From contig KN883972.1 of NCBI GenBank assembly GCA_000934455.1, forward strand, positions 26,038 to 90,037: a stretch of DNA of 64,000 nt, given 5' to 3'. Within the stretch, counting starts at the first letter, position 1. Each line of letters starts with the position of its first letter. A program made the translations under genes and the position numbers. Below, piece by piece: positions 1 to 12,300 of the stretch. This DNA is from Apostichopus parvimensis (lineage: Eukaryota > Echinodermata > Holothuroidea > Aspidochirotida > Stichopodidae). Under the pieces are notes generated by a model. The model saw only the letters and a program-made list of their open reading frames with translations. It was not told the DNA's origin and ran no database searches.

Positions 1-758
1 GTTATTCTAGGTGGGCTAAGAAATGTTAGAAATTAGGGGAAAACATGATATTTTATTCAATTACTTGATCTATTCAGATAGTGACATCCTCAAAAACAAA
101 ACACAAAAAAAAAAGGCAAACAAATTGATACCAAGTAGACATACAACATTCTTTAAATTACTTTAAATAAACAGTTATTTATAACCAAGTTTAACGTTTG
201 GCAGATAATATGCACATATACTAATACACATGGCCTATCTATTGCCTTAGAAGTTAGCACACTGTGCATTAGGATTGTAATTTTAAAAATATAGTTAAAT
301 GCGGAATGAAACCAAATGCTCTAACAATTTTAACATTCCCCTCACCCCCCCCCCTCCCCCAACACACCCCCTGGAGAGAGAGAAGGAAGCTAAACACCAG
401 CACTTAAACATATTAAGCTATCTAATACTGGCATTTCTACCTGCAACATGCTATTCAGACTTCAGAGAGTTGAACTAATGGGACAGGAGGTGATACAACA
501 AACAAATATTATTTACTGTAAAAATATATTCTATACTGTAGGTAGTACACGTAGTATATGCTGTGTGTCTCCTGCATATTATCAAGGCAATACAGTGTGT
601 GTGTGTACTAAACCATATAGTGATAGAAAGTTTACTAATAGAGGGCGACATTTACATTTGTTGGAGACTTTGCAAGATTAACACAATACTGGTGGCGCTA
701 TGCCAAAAAATTATCAAAATAATTTTTTGGGGCAATGTAATGCCCCACTGTTCCAGGA
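1..758. other. Non-coding AT-rich stretch
   Basis: No gene is recognised. The open frames between 448 and 945 are short, overlap one another and partly run through a SINE. A C-rich homopolymer tract lies near 343-360. The stretch probably belongs to the introns or 3' flank of the minus-strand TRAK gene. Confidence 0.5.
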
Positions 759-1004
759 TGTATGTATGTATGTATGTATATTAGATCCTCCTGCAAGCAG
801 GAACTCGCGAAGAAGCCTCATTGGCTTATCAAAGCCGCAAGCTGACCGAAGTCAGTCTCTTACATTCATATTTAACGTCCATGATTATGAATTGTTAATT
901 GTCAACAACTCTGTAACTGGACGACATACATTAATCTGGGAGTGACTCGAACCGGGGACCTTATGATTGAAAGGCACCGGCGTTAACCACTGAGCTAACA
1001 CTCC
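759..1004 (-). repeat. tRNA-derived SINE, copy 1
   Basis: Read on the minus strand, the element starts with a tRNA-like head: box A-like TTAGCTCAGTGG, then box B-like GGTTCGAGTC, about 65 bases in all. It continues through a roughly 150-base body and ends in a (CATA)n tail. The same body, with the words GATCCTCCTGCAAGCAGGAA and AAGCCGCAAGCTGACC, recurs at 24723-24973, 27979-28229 and 62935-63174, always in this orientation. It is a Pol III-type non-autonomous retroelement, not a working tRNA gene: the anticodon arm is not conserved and each copy carries the same unrelated body. Confidence 0.85.
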
Positions 1005-1085
1005 ACGTAACATGTAACAGTTACATGTAACAGATGTAACAGTTGTACATGTAACAGATGTAACATGTAACAGATGTAACAGTTA
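1005..1085. repeat. Short tandem repeat (ATGTAACAG-type)
   Basis: About 80 bases built from variants of ATGTAACAG and its partial forms, directly abutting the head of the SINE. It may have grown from the insertion site. Confidence 0.75.
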
Positions 1086-2775
1086 AAATTTGTGCTAGGA
1101 TTGTTCCCCATTGAATTGATGCATATATATGTTTTGATTTAAAACATTTGAATATTTTTTACAAATTTTTTCTGAAAAAGGGGACTTTTCTGTTCAGGCA
1201 TTTGATAACTACCTTACGAAAACAACATCTTGAATGTATACCTTGATATAATTAAACCAATGTTTTGAAAATAATACAGGGCAGCATTTACATACATGAG
1301 ACATTGTAAGGTTTATAAATCAAAGTGTAGCAATATGTCTTAACAATTTGCCGATGTAATTTCAGAAATATAGCTAGAAGACGATTATAAGGTAACTTCT
1401 GTTTTCAAACATTACATTCCCACAACACTTAATCAATAAAACTGATCAGCTCTATTTCTTTTGTCTGTTCGTGCATAATAACATTTATTTTTATTTCTGT
1501 TTTTTATGTCTTTTCACACCATTTTACTTTTTATGTTTGGCTTTTAAGCAAGTTACCATTTAGTTTTTTTCTATAAAACTTCTTTAGTTGTATGTTACAT
1601 TGTCTTTGATTATATATCCTAAAGGAAAGATATAAGAATCCTCAAGGAAAGGTACTTGTGCCTGAAACTAATCTGTTACTTTAGCCCATGGATGGAACTT
1701 GTACCACCAGGTCAACTCTACCACAAGACTGTACATACCCAAGTCACCATAAAATGAAATGTTATTTTTTAAATTTAATGACACTGATTTCCACATCGGC
1801 CAAGTAGGATATGATTTCACAGACTGATATACTTCATTTTTATTCATAAAATCTGAAATTTGTCAAGGTTATGTCCTATTTCCAATTTTAGTTCACCTCT
1901 GAAGAAGAGCCTGCTAGGATTGAAATGTCAGGCCCTCATAATCCTTGCTTACTTTACATACACTGTACATAGGATTATGCAGTTGACAAGCAGATTGTTA
2001 ACAGTTTTCCTCCTCTTTGGATATTCAAATTCAATTAATTTTAAAAGATAGAACTTTATATTTTAAAGATTATCTTGTGATGCTGCTGCTGTTGTATATG
2101 CCTACAGTACTGTGCACAGAGGAATGTACAGTAATTTACCATGAGCCTGTATCTCGGTTTGCTAGATATACATGTACATACAGTACACATACCGGTACAT
2201 GAGTGAATATATATGAATGGTTATCCACATTCCATCATATGACAAGCTGAGACAATTTACTTCCTTTATTCATGGAGAGTTAAAAATAGCTACAGTAGAC
2301 TCTACTCTCTGTTTCAAGATGAAAGAGCCACCCGTGAGTAATTAAGAATTCTGTTATGATGTCATGTAGAGTATTAACCGTAGCCTCCTAAAGTCGATAA
2401 CTGACTGCTTTGTGAGTATTCGGAACACTAACAATACGTCAAAGAGTGGCTGTACTGTAAGTGTAAGCTACATACTGTACTTCAAGATACAGGATATCAT
2501 AGATTTCATTACACGTAACACTTTAACTGTGTAAAACCTATATCAATTATAAGGAAATTTTTATGAAGTAAAACAAATGTATAAACCTATATAATAAATA
2601 TATATTACTTCAAAGTATAAGAAAAAAATTATATATAAAAAAATGGACAAAAATTTTTTTTTCTTTTTTGGGGGGAGGGGAACTAGGCATACAAACACTT
2701 TCATCTGAAGATTTACATTTCCCACTTTTCATAGATCTAGAGAGTAAAAAGAAATCCTAAAAATAAAAAGTAATT
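1086..2775. other. Non-coding AT-rich stretch
   Basis: No supported exon on either strand. It contains a hammerhead-like motif (listed separately) and AT-rich tracts around 2570-2660 with poly-A and poly-T runs. The ORFs at 1860-2051 and 2017-2202 have low complexity and no recognisable domain. Confidence 0.5.
1893..1935 (+). other. Hammerhead-like / Penelope-type motif, copy 1
   Basis: CTGAAGA, then a small potential hairpin around CCTGCTAGG, then GAAA-T-GTC. CCT just before and AGG just after could pair as a three-base stem I. A near relative occurs at 54546-54576. This ordering (CUGANGA, stem II, GAAA, NUH) is the hammerhead core, and minimal forms are known from Penelope-like retroelements. 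Stem II has a mismatch here, so this copy looks decayed. Confidence 0.3.
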
Positions 2776-3160
2776 ATGTATGGTATTGGTGCTAACTTTT
2801 TTATGGCACTCAACGGGGAAGCTCCATTGTACTTAGCAGAATTAGTCCATCGTTACATTCCACTAAGATCGCTGAGGTCCCAAAATAAATATTTGCTTGC
2901 GGAGCCATCATTTCATTCAACTAACTTTGGCGGGCGAACTTTCTCCGTGATGGCCCCACGACTGTGGAACAATCTCATAGCCAAACAAGAGGCACCTATT
3001 TCTCCATCCAGTAAGACGGATCTCAAAAAACAGTTAAAAACTATCCTTTTTGAGAAATATCAGTTAGACCCTTTATTTGGGAGCGCATTTGAACATTGCC
3101 TTGTGCTCTGGATACCTGTGCTATACAAAAGACAGTTATTATTATTATTAACCCTCAACC
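2776..3160 (+). mobile_element. LINE 3' end fragment (CR1/L2/Jockey-like)
   Basis: The translated frame ends like many non-LTR retrotransposon ORF2 proteins: ALNGEAPLYLAELV, then PLRSLRSQ, RTFSVMAPRLWNNL, and LKKQLKTILF. This is the segment after the reverse transcriptase domain. It is followed by a short ATT-repeat tail at about 3138-3150, typical of the 3' ends of these elements. The fragment is severely 5'-truncated: no RT catalytic YADD or endonuclease is present upstream. The clade cannot be fixed from this tail alone. Confidence 0.8.
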
Positions 3161-4672
3161 TTCATCATTTACACTACTTGCCACCTGATGGGTTACTTGT
3201 AAACATAATACAACATAATAATACAACTCCTAGCTAGATGAATAAGTTTGTTCTCAGATACAGAGACAGTAGAAAGTGGGTTTAGGCTGCAACTGATCCC
3301 ATGCTATGTGTATGCAGTTGAATATATGAGTATATAATATGTATATAATATTTATTGTATATATTGTATAATATAATATGAGTATAGTATATAATATATG
3401 AGTTGAATATTAGCTGTATGTTTAGCTAAAGGAGAGTAACGAAAGTATTTCAACGAAACAAAACTGAAATTAATACAAGCCCGTCCCTTTTCACATGTAC
3501 ATGTAGGTTTTGTACAAAAGCTTGTATTTTTTTGCCGATCGTTTTCTAAATTTTTTTTACAAATTATGTTGTTTTTTGGTTTTAAACTAATGCTGTTCTC
3601 TTTGTACAATACCGGTGCCATATACACAGTGTGTATTATATTATAACTGACATTTTGGCCATGCACTGTATTAACAGAGTGACAAAACTTCACTTCAAAT
3701 TGAAGTTTTCAAGCAAAACTTTCAGTAATTACTGGACATATATACATGTTTCTTCTGATCCACTTCTCCTCGGTTCACGGCTCTTCTCGTAATTCTTTTC
3801 GTTTCATCTGAGTAATTTTCCCCAAGACCAAACTGGCTAACAGTATCTACTGTACTGTACTATCATTGTATGACTACATACTTCTATGCTGAATGCAATC
3901 ACACAGTCAGTGTTCCTAGTGGCCCACATACGTCACTGGTATCATGTGACTGGTCTTGAAACTCATCATAGATTTGGTTACAAGTACGGACATACTTAGC
4001 AGTACAGGTCAACAGCCCATCCGCAATGATTCTGTATATATGTCGGGAACTCAGATATAATTTATTAGTAAGATTCTAAACAGGATATTGACTGATTTAG
4101 TATGTGGCCTCTGTGCTGCGATAAGTGGATGTCCATATATATATATACTGTATAACTAGAGCATGCAATGAACAAGCATACATGTGCTGTTAAACTGTCA
4201 TAATGGTGTTATGCAATAAAATGGGACTAATTTACCCAATACTTATTAATTATCAGTTCTGCAATGCTTTGCAATGACTTCAAGTTTTATATTTTTATGA
4301 ATTGGGAATGGGAGACTAAAAAAACTTCAAAATGTGACATTTCTTAATCATGTGTCTGTAGAGAGACCGAATTACAGTATAATGAGGCAGTCAAGATTAT
4401 ACAGTTTACCAGACTGAAGCTGTACATGAGTACTTCTGGCTCAACGCATAAAGAAGAAAACCTTCTTTTTCAAATCAACATTCTTTTTGTTCTGGTTTTT
4501 AAATTCTACAAACCAAAATTTGTCATTTTCATAACATGGGCGATAGAAGGGTTGTGGAGGGAGGGAGTGGTGTGAGGGGAAGACCTGTAGTAACTAATCA
4601 TTGTTAATGTGTATTCATTCAACTTAGCCTTGACTTGCTATGTCTCTGTGTAAAAATAAAATATAATTTCAG
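3161..4672. other. Non-coding stretch
   Basis: AT-rich sequence with TATA-type dinucleotide tracts near 3330-3400 and 4135-4150. No exon, RNA gene or mobile element is supported. The minus ORF at 3352-3693 has no recognisable domain. Confidence 0.5.
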
Positions 4673-4779
4673 TCACAGTGTAGCACGGCTAACCCTGTAT
4701 AACTGCCACAAGATGTCCCGAAATGATGTGTCAGCAGCAGCTTTTAACGAGCTACAACAAGAAAATCGACTTTCAACAG
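4673..4779 (+). CDS. Candidate unassigned coding exon
   Basis: An acceptor-like TTTCAG is followed by an entirely open 107-base segment that ends at a donor, ACAG|GTAAAT. The open frame reads through VARLTLYNCHKM and continues with SRNDVSAAAFNELQQENRLS. It could be an internal exon, or a first coding exon starting at the ATG at 4713 (context CACAAGATG). I do not recognise the protein. The acceptor has a weak pyrimidine tract and no partner exon was found, so it may be chance. Confidence 0.3.
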
Positions 4780-6653
4780 GTAAATGACTTCTTCATACAC
4801 GAAGGTCTAAAATACACTGACGAACAATTCACGCGCAACTACTTCTTAAATTTATGTATTTATTTATATAGCATTTTTGTAGTTAAATTAAGACTGTTAT
4901 TGTTAGACATGTTACTGTACAGATGCAGCATTTTCATTTTCTATTTGGCAGTACAGGAAATAAGACTTAATATTCCATGCTACTGACCTTCGCCCATCCT
5001 GAACCTCAAAACAGGAAATCAAGGTCTGGAACATGTTTTCGCAATTAACAACGGGTTTCCCGTGTTGACAGCACCGTATTTTACTTTTAATTTCTGTGTT
5101 CTGTTTCAGTATAATTACATGTATACACACATACTAAAACTGCAGACTTACTGTACAGTACACATAAAATTTAAAAACAGCTACTGTATAAAACATATTA
5201 TTTCAAGTCAATGGCTGCCCTAGTCACACCATATTGTAAGGAAAATTACTGAAGTAAAATTTGAAAGAAATGTTACCAACTTGTGGCTGTGATATTCACT
5301 TAATATTTAAACTGAGCAAAATAACAACTCTTAAAAAAAAAAATAGAAAAAAAACCCAAGCTATACATGTTTTAAAGGGTTGCTACAATCCTGCACGACT
5401 TCTACTTCTTTCAAAAGAATGTCGGTACTCACAAAGTTCTGCCTCATTTATGTTGAACCGTCCATGATTTTACTCAATGTAAAGAGTTATCGCTTAGATA
5501 TTTATGGTCCATATGACTCCAGCGATCTTGTTAGATTAAGTCCAACAGATATAAATTTCCCAATTCGGGAGGCTTCGAGACCTAATCAGCCCCGCTTATG
5601 ATATCAAAGATTAGCAGACTGTATTAATTATAAAGTGATCATTGCATACATTGACCATATCAAAAAGTAACTGGACAAAAAAAGCTTTTATCAACTAGAA
5701 ATAACTTGATATCTTGAAACACAGACACTACAAAAGAAGTGTCAACAAATTCTGCAGATAGGAGAAGGACAAAAGGCATTCCCATTTTTTTTCTTTCTTT
5801 TTTTTGAGGTTATCTTTGTACAGAAAGACTGATCCAGTCGCCCAGCCAACAGTTCAATGATCATTCTGTGCAGAGTTCACAGGGTACTGTTTCGCTAAGT
5901 ACTGCTCTACATAAGCTGTGCAGTTAATGAACCTCTGATGAAATATTGTTGACACAAATAATAATGAATCCGTGGGAGAATTATCATGTTATGGTACAAT
6001 GTCAAGAGGAAGAAAACCTTCTTATCATCTTTACATTTCAAAGATCACATTAATAGCTACATAGGAAAAGAGCTGAACATTGGCAATTTGGTTGTGTTGG
6101 CAACAAAAAACATTGTACCACTACCACAGACAAAGGATATAAATTTTTGTTAAATATTGCCTCAGAGCAGATGTGTAATTTACAGGGTCAATTACTTTTC
6201 AAAACAAGTACTTAACCTAGCCTACCACACTTTCATAGCAGATGTGCTGCACCTAGCCCTAACCTAATTTGCATATACTTCAATATATACTATTTCAACT
6301 CACTACGATTTAAATTATATCACTGAACTGAACTTGTTCTTACTTCCAGTGTAAATTTTAACAAATTAACAGCTGATTGCACCAAATTGGGCAAGAAGAG
6401 AATACCTCAAATCTGTGTTGGTATATACCTATCAAACGATGCAATTTGCACTAGTAATCTGTGCAGAAAAAAAACATGAGCAAATCTGCTGAGAAGTGCT
6501 CTAAATCTTCTAAATTTCTAGAGTTGACCAAATCTTCTTTGTAACATAACGTTACCACAGCATGACTCTGATCAGAAGAGAAGACCGAAGACATCGCCAG
6601 AACCCTGGAACTGCAGAGTGAAAGGGAAAGGGAAAAAAAATACTTCAGCTCAC
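4780..6653. other. Non-coding stretch, TRAK intron or flank
   Basis: No exon is supported. On the minus strand this should be the intron following the TRAK exon at 6654-6875. I looked for the next conserved TRAK segment (the coiled coil with an LAARIGQ-like stretch) and did not find it, so the following exons probably lie left of the window. Confidence 0.45.
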
Positions 6654-6875
6654 CGAAATACTTGAGTGTCTCCTCCATCATAACCGGTGACAGGTCCAGG
6701 TCATCTTCATCGCTCTCTTGAGCGCCCCCGGGGGACCCCCGGGCAGAGCGTAGCCAGTCGCTGTGTTCGTATGAGTACTGGGAGGTGGTGTTCACCCGCA
6801 GGTTGTAAAGCGGGATCTTTTCTTCAAGTAAACTGAGGATCTCTACTTCTGGAATGTTCGAGGAATTGTGGAGGT
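6654..6875 (-). CDS. TRAK: TRAK conserved exon
   Basis: The acceptor CTTCTCAG sits at 6876-6883 and the donor is TTCG|GTGAGC. The exon starts in phase 1 (G|AC, giving Asp) and stays open. It holds the family-defining block PEVEILSLLEEK through EETLKYF, which precedes the coiled coil. The stretch between the tryptophan motif and EETLKYF is longer and more acidic (SDEDDLDLS) than I recall for vertebrate TRAK1. Confidence 0.85.
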
Positions 6876-9399
6876 CTGAGAAGTGAGAGGAAGTACGGTA
6901 AATCATTTCTCAGACAGAACTGAAATCGGCTTTCAAAGAGAGGACAGAGTTTATGAAAGGCCAGGTCCTTGATATACTCCCTGCCTACCCCCTATCTGCT
7001 GCCCCCTATCTGCTGCCCCCCAGTGACATCTCACCCATAATCCAGCACCAAGAAACAAGTACAGCTATTAATTAATTACATGAATTTCCAAATATGTCAG
7101 ATAAATCCGAGGAATCAGCACACAACGAATGTTTAGGCCATTCATTCGTGTAGCAATTATTGATCAGTCACTGATATTGAAGTGTGTTACAGTATCTGGA
7201 AAGTTCTATGTTGTATCAACAGTACCACAGACACATGTGTTCTTACATTGCAAAGTTCTGTTCAAATATGAGACAGTTATCCAACAACCATCATTGATCT
7301 TTGCAAAAAGAGATTCTACAGTTCCACTTACAGTACAATATTAAAGCTATAAATATAATTATATGCATGAATAAAACAATTTTTCCGTCTTATCACGACA
7401 CGCTCTGCCAGAGTCCCGACTGCTTGGAAATATAACTTTGATTTCTATAATTTGAATATATATTATTTCATTTTATTGGGTGGTTTTGTGACAGATGCTG
7501 TTGACATACCCAATGTATATAGTTTATCATTTGGGTGCATTCTGATATTCCATTTTTTTGGGGGGGGGGGGTCTTATCATCATTCCATGTCCAGTTTACA
7601 GATATATTTTTTGGGGGGTTTCAAAAGCGAGTTTTGTTATATTGAAAGACTCTACAAAGAGGAAACTAGCAGATATTTACATATCATCTGGTCACACACC
7701 TGTACCATATCCAATCAGATCATTTAGCAACCCTATAGATGTGGTTGCAAACACATATGTATATGTGAAGCACCTTGGCAGCCTGTACGTACTATGTGGT
7801 CATATCGCAAGATGATTTGGACACCACACTGACTTTTTGCTGCTTCAACTGTACTATGGAAGAAACTAGAGCATTGCACACTGCCGGAGTGCCGAGTACG
7901 ACAGTCCGCAGGAGAGTGAGGGCGCCCTGACAATTTCTTACCTGTGAGCGTCCCCGCTTCACTGACTTCATTCCCTGCTATAGAGTCTTCATTTTCATCT
8001 GTGAAGACGTCAGAGGAAAAGACGTCCTCCTCATAAGGATCGACCGCTGGTTTCTGTCTCCTCGCTTGTCCCCTCTCAGCCAGTTTGCCAGTGATTGGCT
8101 GGGGGCACATCAAGGAGGGGTACCCGCTAGGAGAAGGAAGGTCCTCGGGTGCTGAATCACTGACTAGGTAATCTAATATAATGTACAGGGTGAAAAGGAC
8201 AAAAGAGTGTCATTAATAAGACAACTAATTACTTATGACATTTGCATATATATATTCACTGTCCAAGGTACATAACTTATAAGACCAACATTCTTTCCGA
8301 ATATGGTAGTTTGTTGTTTTGGGGGAGGGGGGAGGATGGGGGGAAGGGGTAACTTTTACCGATACTGCCAATTTTTTTTGTGAAAATTACAATTTAGGTT
8401 GGTCATCTCTGTGGCAAAAATTTTGTCTCATTTACCACTATATTTATACTCATGAAATTTAGGAACAGTACAAACAGGTACATCTGGGTGGGGAGGGGGT
8501 CGGGCCAGGCAGAGAGTTTACGAGTCCAGTTTTCAAACATCATAGTTTGTAGTTTATATACAGTGAGATATATTAATGAAAAGTATAAGCAACGACTTGC
8601 AGCAAATATACCGACAGTATCACACTGCAGATCGAATCTTTCAGAACCTTTAAAACTGCTATTGGATCTACAAAAAATCTAAACAATAACAGGGATGTGC
8701 CCACGCTGGGCGGCCCCGCCCAGCACTTAAAATTACCGCCCAGCACTGTCTTAAAAATCATGAATCCCGCCCAGCACTATTTTCATCTAATTCCCAACAT
8801 TCCTAACAATATATTCAACATAAATTGGGCCTAGCATATGCCAAAATCATACAAACTAATAATGCATCAGTTACGCATGGGAGAAACATAACTTACGGCT
8901 CTCAATCGGTCCCTTGTTAAATCTCTTTGAAATAAACTATCAACTTTTACCAGGTATGTAATATATTTCACCAAAAAAAAATTTAAAAATGTAAATTGTT
9001 AGCAACACTAGTACTTGTGTATACATGTGCTTAAAAAGTTACACAAGTGCCAGCATTTTGCATCTGAGCACCTTCACAAATCGAAAAAATTTTTCAAAGT
9101 GGAGGGGGACACCCCCTCCCCCCTTAGACCCCTCCCCCAGGGCGGCGATCAGTATACCCGGCACTCAGGAAATCCTGGGCACATCCCTGCAATAATTATC
9201 CCCTGACTGATGGAAATATTGACTGTGTCCCTCAGTGTATCTTCACACATGTAAACAGGACTTACAAAAGCAAATATATCTTTTCAAATTTAGTAATAAA
9301 GAAACAGACACGTAGATAGAGAGAGAGAGAGAGAGGTGGAGACAGAAAGATAAAAAACTTGCCTTCAGGATTCATATTGTAAACTTCCTCAAGCTTCAT
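6654..9399 (-). CDS. TRAK: TRAK1/2 (milton) adaptor, N-terminal exons
   Basis: TRAK/milton proteins link kinesin and dynein to mitochondria through Miro; the HAP1_N coiled coil follows the segment seen here. Exons in transcription order: candidate start exon 9363-9399 (ATG at 9397-9399), 7942-8172, 6654-6875. The last encodes IPEVEILSLLEEKIPLYNLR, then YSYEHSDWL and MMEETLKYF, matching the vertebrate pattern PEVEI-SLLEEQLP-YKLR, YDHDDWL, IEETLKYF. Junctions are ACAG|GTAAGA at 7942 and TTCG|GTGAGC at 6654, and the phases agree. Residues ahead of the conserved block are acidic and Ser/Pro-rich. The gene is partial: the coiled coil lies off the left edge. It could be TRAK or a near relative in the HAP1 family; the N-terminal end is the uncertain part. 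Confidence 0.75.
6876..7941 (-). other. TRAK intron
   Basis: No exon is seen inside. It contains a 17-base direct repeat near 6985-7020 (CTATCTGCTGCCCCC) and a run of about 13 G at 7559-7571. The plus-strand ORFs here have no domain. Confidence 0.6.
7942..8172 (-). CDS. TRAK: TRAK upstream coding exon
   Basis: Acceptor TATATTAG and donor ACAG|GTAAGA frame a 231-base exon open in the frame that splices correctly into the conserved exon. The product is polar and acidic: residues PYEEDVFSSDVFTDENEDS mark a disordered region, as expected upstream of the TRAK conserved block. An internal ATG at 8108-8110 could also serve as a start if the upstream exon is non-coding. Confidence 0.7.
8690..9189. 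mobile_element. hAT-like MITE A, 6-bp target duplication
   Basis: A 500-bp element begins CAGGGATGTGCCCA and ends TGGGCACATCCCTG, a 14-base perfect terminal inverted repeat. It is flanked on both sides by CAATAA (8684-8689 and 9190-9195). There is no coding capacity. The interior has GGGCGG/CCGCCC words next to one end and a purine/C-rich insertion near 9095-9145. The element at 57787-58203 is the same family in reverse. CAGGG termini are typical of hAT elements. It lies in the TRAK intron. Confidence 0.85.
9363..9399 (-). CDS. TRAK: Candidate TRAK start exon with GC donor
   Basis: On the minus strand ATG begins MKLEEVYNMNPE and runs 37 bases to GAAG|GCAAGT, the optimal form of a GC-AG donor. 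The single leftover base (phase 1) matches what exon 7942-8172 needs, making Asp. The residues are acidic like what follows. There is no homology support, and non-GT donors are rare, so this is a proposal. Confidence 0.35.
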
Positions 9400-12300
9400 A
9401 TCTCCTTAATTTGATAAGAAACTAATATCCATCAAGAAATTTAACCATTCAACATAATGCTTGTATGTTACAATGGCATACGCACCATGGTTTCACTGTA
9501 CTATAAAACACTTACAGAGAGTCACTAGTGTGAGTGACACTGCAGTACGGCACTGCAAGTCGCTGTGCATATGATGTAGACACAGTATATGTGTACAGTA
9601 TATGTATCCAAATGTTCAAAAAGGCTAAACAGAACCTTCCAAAGTGTGAAAGAGCCGGAAATAGCCTTGATGGAGGAAATCGCAGCTAATTGAATCAAGA
9701 ATCTAGTTGATCATATAATCCTGATGGAGGATGGCTTCTTCCTTCAAAATAATCCTCAGCAGTTAATTAAGACTTGAAGAGAAAACAAAATTTTATTTTG
9801 TGACTTGACACAAGTGCACATATGTAAAATATGTCCCATGCTGGTTTTCCTTGGCTATCAGAAAGGAAGGAAGTTAGACTGTAAAACAAGTCATTATTCA
9901 TTAATTTAGTTCTGGATTAATAAAAGGAAATCCAACCATTTTTTATGCTGCTTCAACTCGGAAACAAAGATAGAGAAGGGAGATGCTACGTGAGGTTTTT
10001 GCTGTTTACAAAAATCAAAGTCCATTTCCCAATTTGTACTTTTAGTGATAACAAACTATTCGTCATCACTTGATCATTTACAGAACTTGGCTTTCTATTT
10101 TTATACATCATTCCAATCGTAAATATCAGAATAACTGCAGGGAATCATTTATCCAGTATCACATTGCAAAATGTTATACAAAATGGTCACGTTGCTATAC
10201 AAGTGTAGCAGTTTTCTACACAGAAACTGTATAGCGTTGTGTTCAAAGGGGAGAAAAACAGTCAGCACCTTCGACAATGCTACATAAAATTTGAACACTA
10301 AATTATTCCCAGGCAGGCTGTTTTCTGTCGATTCTCTAAAGTTTTAACAAATTAATACTTACGCCATCAATCAATCTGAAACTTGTGAGTAGCACGATTG
10401 AACCACATGTGGTACCAGAATGGACCATTTTTATAGATCTTTTAAGCTTCATTGATGTTATCTGCAGTTACACCGTTAAAGGGTTCGTCTGGTGACAGAG
10501 TGTATGTATTTATAAACAATACTGTACAAATCTTCAACATCGAATTTATTCCAACATTGCTAGTTGAGAAGCCATTTCGATATCTTGTTCCTAACTTGAG
10601 ATGCTATTGTACTGTATATGTATGGTTGATTTAATGTTGCCCACTGTATTTGGGGACAAATGGTCTCTGCAACCTATCCATATACACAGAACTACTCATA
10701 CTGTACACTGCAGAAAGAGAATCTTCATTGTTGATATCAGTTATAGTCTTTAATTAAATTTGCATTTAACAAATTATTGATCTGACTGTATGTCTACACT
10801 GTACTACAGTGTACTGTGGACGACACAATTGTGACATTACTACTGTGACATCTTTATCCATTACGTAAACAATAGACTACAATAGTGTGCACACACGTTA
10901 ACTACGTAACTGGGAAGACTAAGTTAAATCAATAAATCTTTCATGTGAAGCCAGAGTGTCAGATAGCAGGTTAATGGACAAAGTTCAATGACGTGATTGT
11001 CAAACATTTAAAATGGCTTGCCACATTCACTGCTAGATTGCAAGGATCTTCTAGGAAGCCAAGAGCGGGGATCTCTCCCAATGACTTTTGGATTGGCAGA
11101 CTTTTTGACAAGAATAATGGTTAAATATGTGTGGACACGTGTGAAGTTGAAATTGAATAAAGTAGGACATATTTCAATTTTGTCCGGGCTCCCACTAACA
11201 ACGCCCTCTCCCTCATGGTCTCACCCCATTCTGCTGTATATAATCTTTCACACTTTTTAATATGAGCACCATTTTCATCCCTCATACTGTAGGCGATCAT
11301 AGGGATTAAGTTAAGAAAAGTACTTCACAGACTTACAGTACCCACAGAATGCTTGTGACTTTAAAGAGTATGTACACTACAGAATACATTAGCAATGTAT
11401 TGCAGGTCTCACAACAAACATTGTAAGCTTAATCTAAATATTACTTTGAAGTGAGCACTACAAATTAAAAAAAAAATCTGCTACTGTTCATACTGTACTG
11501 TGTGGCTTCATTTCTGGTGTCGCTGCAGAAAATTGACAAGGCCTGACAATAACTACGATTAAATGCAGGAATTTCATATTTTCACCAATAATGAAACTGG
11601 AATCCCAAGGCAACATTAATGTTGTTCAAATAACATCCTACAAAATTCATTCAACTTTATGTACAGTACAGTACTAGCTTTGTCATGCAGTCAAGATATT
11701 TTGCTATGACTTTCAAAAATTTATCATGTTTATAAGATTTTCAGACTCTGACCTCTGTTGACCTCATATGTGACTTTTAACCTCCACCAGCAAATTTATA
11801 CAGTATGAGTTGCATAAGCTTGCTGACAACCTGACACTACTTAAGACTAAAGTGAGAAGTGGGTTGAATTCTATAGGAGGCTGTATGTAAATGAATAATT
11901 AATGTAACTTACGATTACATAACAAGTTTCAGGATTAAACCATGTAAGGAATAAATGGTGCGATGTGAAAAGCTGCTAAGTCCTGTATGTAACTTTGTGT
12001 AGATAAAAATCTGGAAAATGTAGCATTTTATTGAGATATTTCACCATAGACTAATAATCTATTTGAGACCTGTGCTTAAATTCATAAACTATGTCAAGGA
12101 AGACAAGAAAAAACATCAAACAATTCTCATCTCAGATTGCAAAATACTGTGGGGGTGCCGTCTAAGGTCACCTCCCTTCCCTGTCTGAGAACGAGGGTAG
12201 GGAATAAAGAAAAAATATACATTATTTGCAGATAATTCTGAATGTGACATTACAAGGTGTCCAATGTGTAATGTGATAACTTTATCAAGCTGTGGAATCA

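Noticed and set aside
759-1004. Genuine tRNA gene at the SINE head
   Set aside because: A and B boxes are present, but the same unrelated body and tail follow in every copy and the cloverleaf is not supported.
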